Shown here one piece after another: positions 26,405 through 35,424 of a stretch of 64,000 bases of DNA. Position numbers and translations under genes: made by a program. Location: NCBI RefSeq assembly GCF_030690345.1, contig NZ_JAUYGV010000007.1:496001-560000 (forward strand), written 5' to 3'. Position 1 is the first letter of the stretch; every line of letters begins with the position of its first letter. The DNA comes from Rheinheimera sp. (GTDB taxonomy: Bacteria > Pseudomonadota > Gammaproteobacteria > Enterobacterales > Alteromonadaceae). The notes under the pieces were generated by a model. The model made no database searches. It was not told the origin of the DNA and worked only from the letters and a program-made list of their open reading frames with translations.

Positions 26405-26991
26405 GTTAGCATAATCAAAATAGCTTTATGATCCGGGCTCAGCTGTGCGCTCAGGCGCAAAGTCTGTGCTGTTGCCGCGTCTGTACTTACCATCAGCGTC
26501 GCGCTTTGTTGGTTGCGTTGCACCCGGGTAAGGGTAGCGCTAAGCATTGGCCGGCATGCTGCACTAAACAACGACAACAGTGCGCGGCCACACAGTTGCT
26601 CCGGCCTGTTCTGTGCCTCGTTAGCAAATAAACGCACAGCAGCGGCATTGCAGGCGGTGATCAGGCCGTCAAGGCTAAGTATAAAATAGCCAGCCGGCGC
26701 CAGCTCAAAGAACTGCCGGTAGCAAGCAAGTTCATGGTTACACTCGCGCTCATTCTGTTGCAGTTGCTCTAACTGCAAATCCAGCTCTACCTGATGAATT
26801 TGCAATTCATGCAGTAACTTCAGGCCGTCACCGGCAGTATTGGCCGCGCTGCTAAGCCGGTAAAGCACGCCCAGCGCATCGGCGCTTGCGGTAAAAGCAT
26901 TGCTTAACTGCGCCGTACCTGAGCGAAGCTGCTGTTCAGCTTGTTGGCGCAGCGGCGCGTCCGGGTGCGGCGGAATGATCGGATCAGACAT
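26401..26991 (-). CDS. PAS-domain protein paired with the CheB-CheR fusion
   Basis: 196 residues from ATG 26991, which has an AGG six nt upstream; ATG 27003 has no RBS. N-terminal helical region with a coiled coil (LKLLHELQIHQVELDLQLEQLQQNE), then a PAS fold (CYRQFFELAPAGYFILSLDGLITACNAAAVRLF). The coiled coil plus F-x-x-A-P-x-G-Y-F motif is typical of small PAS proteins encoded beside CheB-CheR fusions. The stop overlaps the start of that downstream gene, so they form one operon. No enzymatic domain follows. Confidence 0.85.
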   Translation of the reverse strand: MSDPIIPPHPDAPLRQQAEQQLRSGTAQLSNAFTASADALGVLYRLSSAANTAGDGLKLLHELQIHQVELDLQLEQLQQNERECNHELACYRQFFELAPAGYFILSLDGLITACNAAAVRLFANEAQNRPEQLCGRALLSLFSAACRPMLSATLTRVQRNQQSATLMVSTDAATAQTLRLSAQLSPDHKAILIMLT

Positions 26992-27321
26992 GCAAACCTG
27001 CATTAACGTTATAGTGTGCTGCAGTATAGGCCTATTAGCGCACGGTAGACACTGAATACCTGCGCTGGCTTACTGAAAATCTGCGGTTTCCAGGTACAGT
27101 TGCGTAGCGTGAATGCCCCTGGCGCTTAGCTGTTGCAACACGGTTGTACCGTCGGTAACAGCTAGTGTCAGTGGTGCCGCCAGCGGCTGCTCCAGCTGTA
27201 ATATCTGATCGAAGCCAGGTGCTGCAGCAATGCAGTCTGGCGGCTATAGTTAAACTATGTCAGCAAGAGTTAAGCTATACCACGCAGTCAGTGTGCACAG
27301 ACATAATTGAAGGAATGCAGC
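26992..27321. other. Divergent intergenic region with possible gene remnant
   Basis: About 330 nt between the minus-strand PAS gene and the plus-strand phosphatase gene. It must hold promoters for both. It is not AT-rich and contains a minus-strand open stretch that looks protein-like (next entry). No clear promoter boxes or hairpins were identified. Confidence 0.4.
27070..27243 (-). pseudogene. Possible 3' remnant of a deleted gene
   Basis: On the minus strand the frame between TAG at 27246-27244 and TAA at 27072-27070 is open for 57 codons and reads as ordinary protein (segments GFDQILQLEQPLAAPLTLAV, TDGTTVLQQLSARGIHATQ, LYLETADFQ). There is no usable start codon, so it is at best a decayed C-terminus. 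The codon choice resembles that of real neighbours. A chance open frame is the alternative. Confidence 0.3.
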
Positions 27322-28641
27322 ATGGCGCATTTTACCAGCCAGCCAAACACCGGAGCGGATGACAGCGTAATGGTGTTTGCCGCAGATGTTGAGGTTGCCG
27401 ATGAACCGCAGGCCAGCTGGACGGTGCTGATTGTCGATGATGACGTTGAGATCCATCAGATCACTAAGCTGGCGCTGCGCGATTTTAACTTTCAACAGCA
27501 CAAGCTTAACTTTATCAGTGCTTACAGTGCCGCTGAGGCAAGGGATATTCTGGCGGCACAGCATGATATCGCGCTGATACTGCTGGATGTGGTGATGGAA
27601 ACCGACGACGCCGGCCTGACGTTAGTGCGCTATATTCGCGAAACGTTACACAACGATCTGGTGCGGATTATTTTGCGCACCGGCCAGCCGGGGCAGGCGC
27701 CCGAGCAGCGCGTGGTGCAGGATTACGATATTAACGATTATCGCGCCAAAACCGAGCTGACAGTGCAGCGGCTTAACACGTCGGTGGTGTCGGCACTGCG
27801 CTCTTATGTGGCGATTGAACAATTAGCACAGTTAAACGCCAGCCTGGAGCAGCAGGTGCAGGCCAGAACGGCAGAGCTGCAACAAAGTAATCAGCAGTTG
27901 CAGCACACCCTGGCTGAACTGGAAGCCGGTGAGCGTGCCGGCAAGCAGGTGCAGTTTAAAATGTTGCCGCCAGCGGATTTCAATGTGGCACAGTTTCAGT
28001 TTAGCCATGCCTTGTATCCGTCGGAATTTATGAGCGGCGACTTTGTTGACTACTTTGCTGCCGACGAGCACAAAGTGGTGTTTTATATTGCCGATGTGTC
28101 AGGCCATGGTGTGGCGTCGGCCTTTGTTACGGTGTACTTAAAACGCTTTATCAGCGCCAACCTGGAGCGCTACCGCCGCGGCAGTTCAGCGATGCTGACC
28201 GACCCCGCGGCGCTGCTGGCGGCACTGAACAGCGAATTACTGCTGGAGAAAATCGGCAAATATATCGCGCTGTTTTACGCCGTGCTGGATACTCAGAGCG
28301 GCGAAATAACCTACGCCAATGCCGGTGCTTTTCCCTGGCCGTTGTTGTTGCAGGGGCAGGATAGCGGTTATCTGTCGTTAAAAAGTACCCCGGTGGGGAT
28401 GTTTGACTTTGCCGGTTACGCTAATCAAAGCATGCAACTGCAACCTGACAGCAGCTTGTTATTATTTTCTGACGGTATGTTAGATTTACTGCCGCAACAA
28501 AGCACTGAACAAAAACTGCAACATTTGCTGCATGTTAGCCGGCAGCACAGCGACATAGCAGCATTGTTGCTGGCGTTGGATATTGATCCAACAGCGCCAT
28601 TGCCGGATGACTTAACTATACTCAAACTTTCACGGCATTAG
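27322..28641 (+). CDS. Response regulator with PP2C/SpoIIE phosphatase output (HsbR/RsbU-like)
   Basis: 439 residues from ATG 27322, which has GAAGGA upstream. REC domain (about 35-165): LIVDDDVEIHQITKLAL, LILLDVVMETDDAGLTLV (Asp acceptor), IILRTGQPGQ, YRAKTELT. Coiled coil (about 175-205), then a PP2C-type phosphatase: FKMLPPADFN, EFMSGDFVDYFAADEHKVVF, ADVSGHGVASAFVTV, TYANAGAFPWPLLL, LLLFSDGMLDLLP, LPDDLTILKL, with the metal-binding Asp residues in SGDF, ADVSGHG and DGMLD/DDLT. It should dephosphorylate the STAS protein encoded 11 nt downstream, in a partner switch like HsbR-HsbA. Confidence 0.93.
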   Translation: MAHFTSQPNTGADDSVMVFAADVEVADEPQASWTVLIVDDDVEIHQITKLALRDFNFQQHKLNFISAYSAAEARDILAAQHDIALILLDVVMETDDAGLTLVRYIRETLHNDLVRIILRTGQPGQAPEQRVVQDYDINDYRAKTELTVQRLNTSVVSALRSYVAIEQLAQLNASLEQQVQARTAELQQSNQQLQHTLAELEAGERAGKQVQFKMLPPADFNVAQFQFSHALYPSEFMSGDFVDYFAADEHKVVFYIADVSGHGVASAFVTVYLKRFISANLERYRRGSSAMLTDPAALLAALNSELLLEKIGKYIALFYAVLDTQSGEITYANAGAFPWPLLLQGQDSGYLSLKSTPVGMFDFAGYANQSMQLQPDSSLLLFSDGMLDLLPQQSTEQKLQHLLHVSRQHSDIAALLLALDIDPTAPLPDDLTILKLSRH

Positions 28642-28652
28642 CTGAGGCGACT

Positions 28653-29147
28653 ATGGCAGAGCACGAACAGATTTTGTTTGCCTGTATTGATAACTGCTGT
28701 TATTTCAAACTCAGCGGTGAGCTGCGCTACACCAATGCTACCGGTATGGACGATCTGGTCGAGCGGCTGTTCCATCAGCAAATGGGCTGTAACCGCGTAG
28801 TGGTGGATTTAAACGAAGCCAGCTTTATGGACAGCACCTATATTGGCCTGCTGGCCAGCCTGGCACGTTATTGCCAGCAGCAACAATTGCCGCGTCCCAC
28901 CTTGTTTTCAACCCATACTGAAGTCAACGAGCTGCTGTTTGGCCTTTGTTTGGAACAGGCGTTTGACATTATTCAACAGCCTACTCAGCATGCTGTCGAT
29001 ATGGCAACGGTATCTGCGCAGCACTATAGCGATCAGCAACAAGGCCAAATGATCCTGCGTGCGCACGAAGCTTTGATTGCGTTGAATGAGAAGAATAAAT
29101 CGGCATTTGCGCCGGTGGTCGATTTACTAAAGCAGCAGTTAAAATGA
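28653..29147 (+). CDS. STAS-domain anti-sigma factor antagonist (HsbA/RsbV-like)
   Basis: 164 residues. STAS core in residues about 10-115: CCYFKLSGELRYTNATGMDDLVERLF, NRVVVDLNEASFMDSTYIGLLASLARY. The D-S-T motif holds the Ser/Thr whose phosphorylation normally controls binding of the partner. The C-terminal 50 residues are helical. Co-transcribed with the REC-PP2C gene, its predicted phosphatase. No dedicated anti-sigma kinase (RsbW/HsbR kinase) is adjacent, so the kinase and final target are elsewhere. In Pseudomonas the analogous pair links to FlgM and a diguanylate cyclase. Confidence 0.9.
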   Translation: MAEHEQILFACIDNCCYFKLSGELRYTNATGMDDLVERLFHQQMGCNRVVVDLNEASFMDSTYIGLLASLARYCQQQQLPRPTLFSTHTEVNELLFGLCLEQAFDIIQQPTQHAVDMATVSAQHYSDQQQGQMILRAHEALIALNEKNKSAFAPVVDLLKQQLK

Positions 29148-29221
29148 GCCGGCAAGCCCTTTGTCGCCAGCTATACTAAAACCGCTTTAAATTTCACAGC
29201 AACTACAGTAAGGAGACGAAA

Positions 29222-29686
29222 ATGTCTAAGCCTCAGGCTATTCCGGCAGGTTATGCAGCGGTACTGCCTTATCTGGTGATCAAAAACGCGGCAGCGGCGC
29301 TGGAGTTTTATCAAAACGCCTTTGGCGCAGAAACCATTATGCGGATGGATATGCCCGGCGGCGCGGTAATGCACGCCGAGATGCGTATAAGCAGTGCAGT
29401 ATTTATGCTCAGTGAGCAAAGCGATGACTGGGGCAATAAAAGCCCGGATATGCTGGGTGACAGCCCGGTAACGTTGATGATCTACGTGCCCGATGTCGAT
29501 GCCTTTGTTCAGCGCGCAGTTGCTGCTGGTGCTAAATTAACCATGGCGGTAGCCGATCAGTTCTGGGGCGATCGCAGTGGTTGTTTGCAAGATCCGTTTG
29601 GCCACCGCTGGATGATTTCGACGCATATTGAAGATGTGTCTGAGCAGGAAATGGCAAAACGCGCGGCGCAGATGTTTGGTCAGTGA
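29222..29686 (+). CDS. VOC/PhnB-like glyoxalase-fold protein
   Basis: 154 residues. Two beta-alpha-beta-beta-beta modules: VLPYLVIKNAAAALEFYQNAFGAETIMRMDMPGGAVMHAEMRI and TLMIYVPDVDAFVQRAVAAGAKLTMAVADQFWGDRSGCLQDPFGHRWMISTHIEDV. This is the PhnB (YP_-type) subgroup; the C-terminal DPFGHRW is diagnostic. Enzymatic activity is unknown for this subgroup. Good RBS (AAGGAGACG) before ATG 29222. Confidence 0.9.
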   Translation: MSKPQAIPAGYAAVLPYLVIKNAAAALEFYQNAFGAETIMRMDMPGGAVMHAEMRISSAVFMLSEQSDDWGNKSPDMLGDSPVTLMIYVPDVDAFVQRAVAAGAKLTMAVADQFWGDRSGCLQDPFGHRWMISTHIEDVSEQEMAKRAAQMFGQ

Positions 29687-29723
29687 TACAGTGTAAAGCA
29701 GGACTTTGGGCGGCGGAGCAAAG

Positions 29724-31940
29724 ATGAAAAAGCAAATTTGGGCACTGGTATCATTGTTGGCAATAACGGTTATGGCACTGACGGCCTGCGTCAGTAACGA
29801 CACTGCTGCCCCGCAGGCAAACAGTGTAGCTCAACTGCTGCGATTGGACTATGTCAGCAGTATCGACAACAGCGCCCGGCAGTATTTTGTTTATTTACCG
29901 GCCGGTTATCAGCAAAACAGTAGCAAAAAATGGCCGGTGATGCTGTTTTTACATGGTAATGGCGAACGGGGTAATGGCCAGGATGAGCTGGATTACACCT
30001 TAATCCATGGCCCGTTATACGAAGCTTGGGTGCAAAAGCGTGACCTGCCGTTTATTATCGTGGTGCCGCAGCTGCAGATGTTTGATATGGCTAAGCTGCC
30101 GTATATTGCTAACCGCTCGGCCGCGGATATTCCCAAACGCTTAACGGATGGCGTGCCACCACGGCCGGATATGTTTCCCTCCACCAGACCCATTGCACCG
30201 GCTGAACCGGTAAGCGATATGAGCACAATAACGCCGTTGTTGCCCGATGGCTGGGAGCGCGCAGAGCAAGACCTGCTGGCAATGCTGCAAAACGTGCAGG
30301 CAAGCTACAATACCGACGTCAGCCGTTTATATTTAACCGGCATCAGTTATGGCGGCTTTGGCAGCTGGTTTATGGCCAGTAAGCACCCGCAGTTATTTGC
30401 CGCTGTTGCGCCGGTAGTCGGCTGGGGCCACCCGGATTTAATGCCACCTATTGCACAAGCGAAAACCCCGCTGTGGGTATTTGCCGCCGGGCGGGATTCG
30501 GCTGTCAACAAAGATTACTTCTATCCGGGTATAGAAACGCTGCGCCAGCTGGGCCACAGCAAGGTACGTTTTAGCATGTTGGAGCAGGCCGAACATGATG
30601 CCTGGCGCCAGGTATATGCCGGCCAGGACTTGTATAACTGGCTGCTGGCACAACAAAAACCAACCGCTGATGTTGCTGTTACCGTATTCGATCAGGTGCA
30701 TGTATTACCGATGGACTCAGATCAGTTGCTGAGTAATCAGCGCGTACTGGTGCAGGGCGACCGTATAGTTGCCGTTGGGCCGGTAGCAGAACTGGCAATA
30801 CCACAAGGCGCCACTGTGATAGATGGTGCAGGGCGTTATCTGATGCCCGGCCTGGCAGAGATGCACGGCCATGTGCCGCCATTGGCCGATTTCAGTGGTA
30901 TACCGGCGCGTTATTTAGACGATGTATTAACTCTGTATCTGGCCGGTGGCGTGACTACAGTGCGCGGTATGCTGGGGCATGATCAGCAATTGCGCTTAAA
31001 AGAGGATATTGCCACCGGCAAGCGCCTCGGGCCAACGTTGTACCTGGCCGGGCCCAGCTTTAATCAGCATACGGTAACCTCAGCTGAGCAAGCACGTGAG
31101 CGGGTGCGCCAGCATAAGCGAGAGGGTTGGGATTTACTGAAAATTCATCCGGGTTTAAGCCTGCAGCACTATCAGGCGATAGCCGATGAAGCTAACAAGC
31201 AAGGCATCGATTTTGCCGGCCATGTACCGGAGGCTGTAGGCATTGAGCAGGCAATTTTGCTCGGTAGCCGTACCATCGATCATCTGGATGGTTATATGGC
31301 AGCGCTGGGCGGTTTTGATAAAGCGCTGACTGCTGCCGATATGGCACCACTGGTGGCGCTGACTAAGAGCAACAATGTGGCCGTAGTGCCCACTCAGGCG
31401 CTATGGCAAACCATTATCGGCGCCTCTGATCCGGCACAGTTGCAAAACTATGATGAGCTGAAATATATGCCGGCGCGGGTACTGGCCGGCTGGCAGCGTT
31501 ATTTGCAGCAACCCGCTGGCGCTTACTACAGCGGTGATACAGCAGCCTTGCATGCAGAAAACCGCCAGCGCTTGTTGCGGGCGCTAAATGACGCCGGTGT
31601 CACTATCTTAATGGGCACCGATGCACCACAGCTATACAGTGTGCCCGGCCTGTCGCTGCGCCGTGAAATACCGCAAATGGCCGCCGCCGGTATCAGCAAC
31701 TACGACATTTTACGCAGTGGCACCGTGCTGGTAGGGGAGTATTTTGCCGATAAAGACCGCTTTGGCCAGGTTAAAGCCGGCCAGCGCGCCGATTTACTGT
31801 TGCTGGAGGGCAATCCGCTACAGGATTTATCCGTGCTGTATCAGCCGGCCGGGGTAATGGTGCGCGGCCAGTGGCTAAGCCGGGCCACGCTGGATAGCAA
31901 ATTGGCAGATATAGCGGCAGCGCGGCGGGCAGAAAATTAA
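29724..31940 (+). CDS. Lipoprotein fusing an alpha/beta-hydrolase to an amidohydrolase
   Basis: 738 residues from ATG 29724 (GGAGC upstream). Lipoprotein signal peptide with lipobox LTAC. Residues about 45-310 are an esterase-like alpha/beta-hydrolase: PVMLFLHGNGERG (oxyanion), LTGISYGGFGSW (nucleophile Ser), AGRDSAVN (Asp region), EQAEHDAW (His). Residues about 320-735 are a metal-dependent amidohydrolase: PGLAEMHGHVPP (H-x-H), WDLLKIHPG (Lys), FAGHVPE, TIDHLDGY, ILMGTDAPQ (Asp), KAGQRADLLLLEGNPL. It is a cell-envelope two-enzyme protein, perhaps acting in sequence on esters/amides or cyclic peptides. Each half is well recognised; the physiological substrate is not. Confidence 0.88.
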   Translation: MKKQIWALVSLLAITVMALTACVSNDTAAPQANSVAQLLRLDYVSSIDNSARQYFVYLPAGYQQNSSKKWPVMLFLHGNGERGNGQDELDYTLIHGPLYEAWVQKRDLPFIIVVPQLQMFDMAKLPYIANRSAADIPKRLTDGVPPRPDMFPSTRPIAPAEPVSDMSTITPLLPDGWERAEQDLLAMLQNVQASYNTDVSRLYLTGISYGGFGSWFMASKHPQLFAAVAPVVGWGHPDLMPPIAQAKTPLWVFAAGRDSAVNKDYFYPGIETLRQLGHSKVRFSMLEQAEHDAWRQVYAGQDLYNWLLAQQKPTADVAVTVFDQVHVLPMDSDQLLSNQRVLVQGDRIVAVGPVAELAIPQGATVIDGAGRYLMPGLAEMHGHVPPLADFSGIPARYLDDVLTLYLAGGVTTVRGMLGHDQQLRLKEDIATGKRLGPTLYLAGPSFNQHTVTSAEQARERVRQHKREGWDLLKIHPGLSLQHYQAIADEANKQGIDFAGHVPEAVGIEQAILLGSRTIDHLDGYMAALGGFDKALTAADMAPLVALTKSNNVAVVPTQALWQTIIGASDPAQLQNYDELKYMPARVLAGWQRYLQQPAGAYYSGDTAALHAENRQRLLRALNDAGVTILMGTDAPQLYSVPGLSLRREIPQMAAAGISNYDILRSGTVLVGEYFADKDRFGQVKAGQRADLLLLEGNPLQDLSVLYQPAGVMVRGQWLSRATLDSKLADIAAARRAEN

Positions 31941-31961
31941 TACTAAGGAAGCTAACGTAAG

Positions 31962-32516
31962 ATGATTCAAAACGACACCTACTCTGAATTTACCGCTATA
32001 GTGCTTAGTCCGGCGCTGCCGGGTGATGCTCTGTTGCAGGCTTTTGTGCTGTTGCCGAAAGAGGCCAGTGAAAAACTACCCCGGCGCGGCAGAACATCGG
32101 TAACCGGCCATATAAACGGCGTGGCGTTTCAGGCCACACTGGAACCGGATGGCCAGCTAAGCCATTGGTTAGGCTTGAGCGAACAGTTGCTTAACGCCGC
32201 CGGCGCCGATATTGGCAGTGTTGCCAACTTTGATATTAAGGCGGTAGAGCAAGAGCCGGAACCTGAACTACCAGCCGATTTGCAGCAGGCGCTGGCCGCC
32301 TCCGCTGAAGCCAGCGCTGTCTGGCATGACACCACCACTATTGCCAGGCTGGATTGGATCCACTGGATAACCTCTGCCAAACAGGCGAAAACCCGCGCCA
32401 AGCGGGTTAGCGATGCCTGTAATATGCTGGCAGAGGGCAAGCGGCGGGTGTGTTGTTTTGACCCATCCGGCTTTTACAGCAAAGCCTTTAGTGCGCCCAA
32501 AGCGGCTGATTATTAG
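31962..32516 (+). CDS. DUF1905 / YdeI-OmpD-associated family protein
   Basis: 184 residues. N-terminal beta-barrel-like DUF1905 domain (about 5-90: FTAIVLSP, RGRTSVTGHINGVAFQATLEPDG) and C-terminal YdeI/OmpD-associated helical motif (LPADLQQALAASAEASAVWHDTT, LDWIHWITSAKQAKTRAKRVSDACNMLAEGKR). The family is widespread and linked to envelope-stress or bacteriocin tolerance in annotations, but the mechanism is unclear. It follows the preceding gene by 21 nt and is convergent with the ArsR-type gene. Confidence 0.88.
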   Translation: MIQNDTYSEFTAIVLSPALPGDALLQAFVLLPKEASEKLPRRGRTSVTGHINGVAFQATLEPDGQLSHWLGLSEQLLNAAGADIGSVANFDIKAVEQEPEPELPADLQQALAASAEASAVWHDTTTIARLDWIHWITSAKQAKTRAKRVSDACNMLAEGKRRVCCFDPSGFYSKAFSAPKAADY

Positions 32517-32530
32517 CCTTGAGAGGGCAT

Positions 32531-33232
32531 TTAGGGGAAATAGCAGCGCCGAAATGCCGCCAGGCCTTTCGCAGTAAAGCGAATGGCGCGCGAGTCCGGT
32601 TCGCGGCTGGCCCAATTTTTACTGAACACATCAGCTAAAATCCATTGTCCCAAAGCACCGGCCAGATGGCTGCGGCGCTCGCTCCAGTCCAGGCAGGATT
32701 TGCACAGCGGTCTTTTAGTCGCGTTAAGGCGGGGTAAGTCGGCGCCGATTTGCTGAAAAAAGCTTTCTCCCTTAACCGTCAACGCGGGATCATGGCGTTG
32801 TTCGGTGATAAGTTGCTGTACCAACAGGCTGTCATATAACATAACGGCTGTTTCACCGGCCAGATGATCATAACAAACCCGGGCTTGTCGCAGCCCACTA
32901 TCAGCAGGGCCAGTGACAACAGTAGGCATACTAGCAGCGCTGATACTCAGCAGTTGCTCCAGTAATGCTGCTACCGCATGGTCTTTTAACTGAAAATACT
33001 TATGCCGGCCTTGTTTACGCACACAGACTAAATCGCCGCTCAGCATTTTTGCCAAATGGCTACTGGCAGTGGGCGGCATAATATCCGCTTCCAGAGCCAG
33101 CTCGGTTGCCGTCAGGGCTTTGCCGCCCAGCAGTGCAGTGAGCATTTTAGCGCGGGCATTGTCACCAATCAGGTTAGCGACCACAGCAATATTCGGTTGC
33201 ATATCAGTTATACCGTTCAGTTCGATGCTCAT
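32531..33232 (-). CDS. ArsR-like winged-helix transcriptional regulator
   Basis: 233 residues. Residues about 15-95 form the winged helix: [63 protein letters not shown], with the recognition helix in [12 protein letters not shown]. The C-terminal 130 residues are an extra domain with a Cys-x-x-Cys-like LCKSCLDW and [12 protein letters not shown]. This longer ArsR subgroup is commonly found beside antibiotic-biosynthesis-monooxygenase genes. It is divergent from the NIPSNAP/monooxygenase pair with a 58-nt gap and probably represses both. Confidence 0.88.
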   Translation of the reverse strand: MSIELNGITDMQPNIAVVANLIGDNARAKMLTALLGGKALTATELALEADIMPPTASSHLAKMLSGDLVCVRKQGRHKYFQLKDHAVAALLEQLLSISAASMPTVVTGPADSGLRQARVCYDHLAGETAVMLYDSLLVQQLITEQRHDPALTVKGESFFQQIGADLPRLNATKRPLCKSCLDWSERRSHLAGALGQWILADVFSKNWASREPDSRAIRFTAKGLAAFRRCYFP

Positions 33233-33290
33233 CGAAGCATATCAATATTGTTCCGTTACACTGCCTTGCAGCAAACAGGAGGAAATGTTG

Positions 33291-33629
33291 ATGAGCATAA
33301 CATGTTTTATTGAGTACCGGCTTGACCCGTTTAAACTGGATTTATTTGCACAGTACGCGCAAAACTGGGGGGAAATTATACCGGCCTGTGGTGGTGAGCT
33401 GTTGGGCTATTTTTTACCGCACGAGGGCTGTAACGACAAAGCATTTGGCTTAATCAGTTTTAACAGCCTGGCAAATTACGAGACATATCGGGCGAGGTTG
33501 AAGCAAGATAGTGCTGCCAAGCAAAACTTTGCCTTTGCGCAACAGCAACAGTTTATTTTGCAGGAGCAACGCACGTTTTTAACCGTGATGCCGGCAACCT
33601 TTAACCAGGCTGCAAAGGTGTCGCTATGA
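33291..33629 (+). CDS. NIPSNAP-family protein
   Basis: 112 residues from ATG 33291, which has AGGAGG centred about 10 nt upstream; ATG 33285 is a two-residue longer alternative. The sequence [44 protein letters not shown] and [20 protein letters not shown] matches the ferredoxin-like NIPSNAP fold. Function is uncertain; the family is thought to bind small molecules. It overlaps the next gene by ATGA and lies opposite an ArsR-like regulator. Confidence 0.85.
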   Translation: MSITCFIEYRLDPFKLDLFAQYAQNWGEIIPACGGELLGYFLPHEGCNDKAFGLISFNSLANYETYRARLKQDSAAKQNFAFAQQQQFILQEQRTFLTVMPATFNQAAKVSL

Positions 33630-33961
33630 TAGCAGTGATATTTGAAGTAACCCCGACCAGCGCGGGTAAAGACAGCTATTTTGTCCTGGCCGCTGAGTTG
33701 GCCCCGATCCTTAACAGCATTGACGGTTTTATTTCGGTAGAGCGTTTTGAAAGCATGGTTAACCCTGGCAGTTATTTGTCATTGTCTTTCTGGCGGGACG
33801 AGGCGGCCGTGCTAGCCTGGCGGCAACAATTTCAGCATCAGGCTGCGCAGCAGCAAGGCCGCAGCGGCTTATTTGCCCACTACCGGTTAAGGGTTGCTAC
33901 TGTGGTGCGCGACTATGGCTTAAGCGATCGCAGGCAAGCGCCTGAGTTTATTTCTCTGTAA
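33626..33961 (+). CDS. Antibiotic biosynthesis monooxygenase-like (ABM) protein
   Basis: 111 residues. Ferredoxin-like ABM fold: [43 protein letters not shown], then [26 protein letters not shown] and a C-terminal [14 protein letters not shown]. The W-R-D-E-x-A-x-x-A-W-R motif is typical. Such proteins act on quinol-like or reactive compounds or are non-catalytic sensors. Translationally coupled (ATGA) to the NIPSNAP gene. Confidence 0.88.
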   Translation: MIAVIFEVTPTSAGKDSYFVLAAELAPILNSIDGFISVERFESMVNPGSYLSLSFWRDEAAVLAWRQQFQHQAAQQQGRSGLFAHYRLRVATVVRDYGLSDRRQAPEFISL

Positions 33962-33976
33962 CGGCAAGCCAGTCAT

Positions 33977-34132
33977 TCACGCTAAATGTTGCAGGGCGCG
34001 TATCGGCGCGTCCTGTGTTTTGCTTTCCTGCTTGTTAGTCAAATAGCGCAATAGTTGGTTTAACTCCGCGTAGTTGGGTGCTGCATTGGTATTGCCAGTA
34101 CAACTAAACAGATATATATCAATTGCATAGAG
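33977..34132 (-). pseudogene. Possible remnant of a deleted minus-strand gene
   Basis: In the gap before the serine hydrolase gene, the minus-strand frame between TAG (34135-34133) and TGA (33979-33977) is open for 51 codons. It reads plausibly as protein (YLFSCTGNTNAAPNYAEL, NQLLRYLTNKQESKTQDA, PIRALQHLA). There is no usable start. It may be the 3' end of a lost gene or a chance open frame. Confidence 0.28.
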
Positions 34133-34189
34133 CTATGGCGTGCTCTTTGCAAAGTCCATCCTTTTCCTCAGCTATTGGATGGTTAACTA

Positions 34190-35395
34190 ATGAAAAAATA
34201 CGTCTTAGTGTTATTGTTGTGTCTGTTAACGCTGTTTATCTACTTTTTGCCACGGCAGGCTGCGTTAAGTGACAGTGCGCTAGGCACTGATAATTTTATT
34301 ACTGCGCTGATGCGGGAAGCGGCCATTCCGGGGCTTGCTGTAGCCAAAATCAATGCCGGTGAGCTGGTTTACCGGCAAACTTTTGGTTATGCCGATATTG
34401 CACAGGGCGTTCCGGTGCGGGATAACACCATGTTTAATATTGCCTCCATTAGTAAACCGGTAATGGGGTTGATATTGTTGCAATTAGTGCAGCAGGAACA
34501 GCTGGCATTGGATGAGGATATTAATCACTATCTGCCGTTTAAGCTTGATAACCCGCATACCGACGGTGAAGTCATCACACTGAGACACTTGGCCAGCCAT
34601 TCCTCTGCTATCGCCGTAAGCAGTTACGCCGAAAACAAAGACGCTGACAGCAGTTTACATGCTCATCTGTTGGCTTTATTAACACCCGGTGGCAGTAAAT
34701 ATGGCCAGGGCCAATATTTTTTAGCGCAAATGCCGGGCGATGCGCGAACCTACAGCAATCTGGCAGCCGGGTTGGCAGGCTATCTGGTTGAAGCGACAAC
34801 CGGTGTGTCATTGGCGCAATACAGTAAAGCAACACTGTTTGGGCCATTGGGGATGCAACACAGCAGTTGGTTGTTGCACGATTTAGATTTGGCTAAGGTC
34901 GCGGTACCATATGAAGTAGAGCAGTGTGTGCCTTATCTACCCCTTTGTACCGACACTGAATCGCCCCGGCTAAATCAGTTTATAGGCCACTATATTAACC
35001 CTGATTACGCCTTTAAACACTTTCGGCCTTATCCGCATTTTGGTAATCCGCAATATCCCGATGGTGGCATGCGCAGCAGCATTCACGACATGAGTGTTTT
35101 GTTAACCGCGGTGCTGCGTAATAAAGACCTGCATGGCGAGCCGCTGTTGTCTGATGCGCTGTATCAGGAAATGCTGGCATTGCAGTTGCCGGATGTTTCA
35201 CAGAGCCAACGCTTTTTCTGGCGCGACAACAGCAAAGGTTGGACCGGCCATATGGGCTCGGATTTAGGCGTTTTCACAGCGTTGTATTTTGACCACGCCA
35301 GCGGTGATGGTTTTATTATTCTGATGAACCGCAGTGCCGATGCTTCAACCGAAGTGGCAATGAAAAAATTGGCCGATCGGTTGATGATGCTCTAG
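34190..35395 (+). CDS. Serine hydrolase of the class C beta-lactamase family
   Basis: 401 residues with an N-terminal signal anchor (KYVLVLLLCLLTLFIYFLP). Motifs of penicillin-binding/class C folds: FNIASISKPVMG (S-x-x-K with catalytic Ser and Lys), YSNLAAGL (Y-x-N), and a late WTGHMGSD (H-x-G in place of K-T-G). DLTTLRHLASHSSAI-type segment VITLRHLASHSSAI is also typical. Likely a periplasmic peptidase/esterase rather than a resistance enzyme. Convergent with argP. Confidence 0.92.
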   Translation: MKKYVLVLLLCLLTLFIYFLPRQAALSDSALGTDNFITALMREAAIPGLAVAKINAGELVYRQTFGYADIAQGVPVRDNTMFNIASISKPVMGLILLQLVQQEQLALDEDINHYLPFKLDNPHTDGEVITLRHLASHSSAIAVSSYAENKDADSSLHAHLLALLTPGGSKYGQGQYFLAQMPGDARTYSNLAAGLAGYLVEATTGVSLAQYSKATLFGPLGMQHSSWLLHDLDLAKVAVPYEVEQCVPYLPLCTDTESPRLNQFIGHYINPDYAFKHFRPYPHFGNPQYPDGGMRSSIHDMSVLLTAVLRNKDLHGEPLLSDALYQEMLALQLPDVSQSQRFFWRDNSKGWTGHMGSDLGVFTALYFDHASGDGFIILMNRSADASTEVAMKKLADRLMML

Positions 35396-35424
35396 TCGGC
35401 CGTTAACAAAGGTTTAAGCCGTCT

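Noticed and set aside
33069..33290. Long upstream extension of the NIPSNAP frame
   Set aside because: The extension is antisense to the ArsR-like gene and has no RBS; a perfect AGGAGG precedes ATG 33291.
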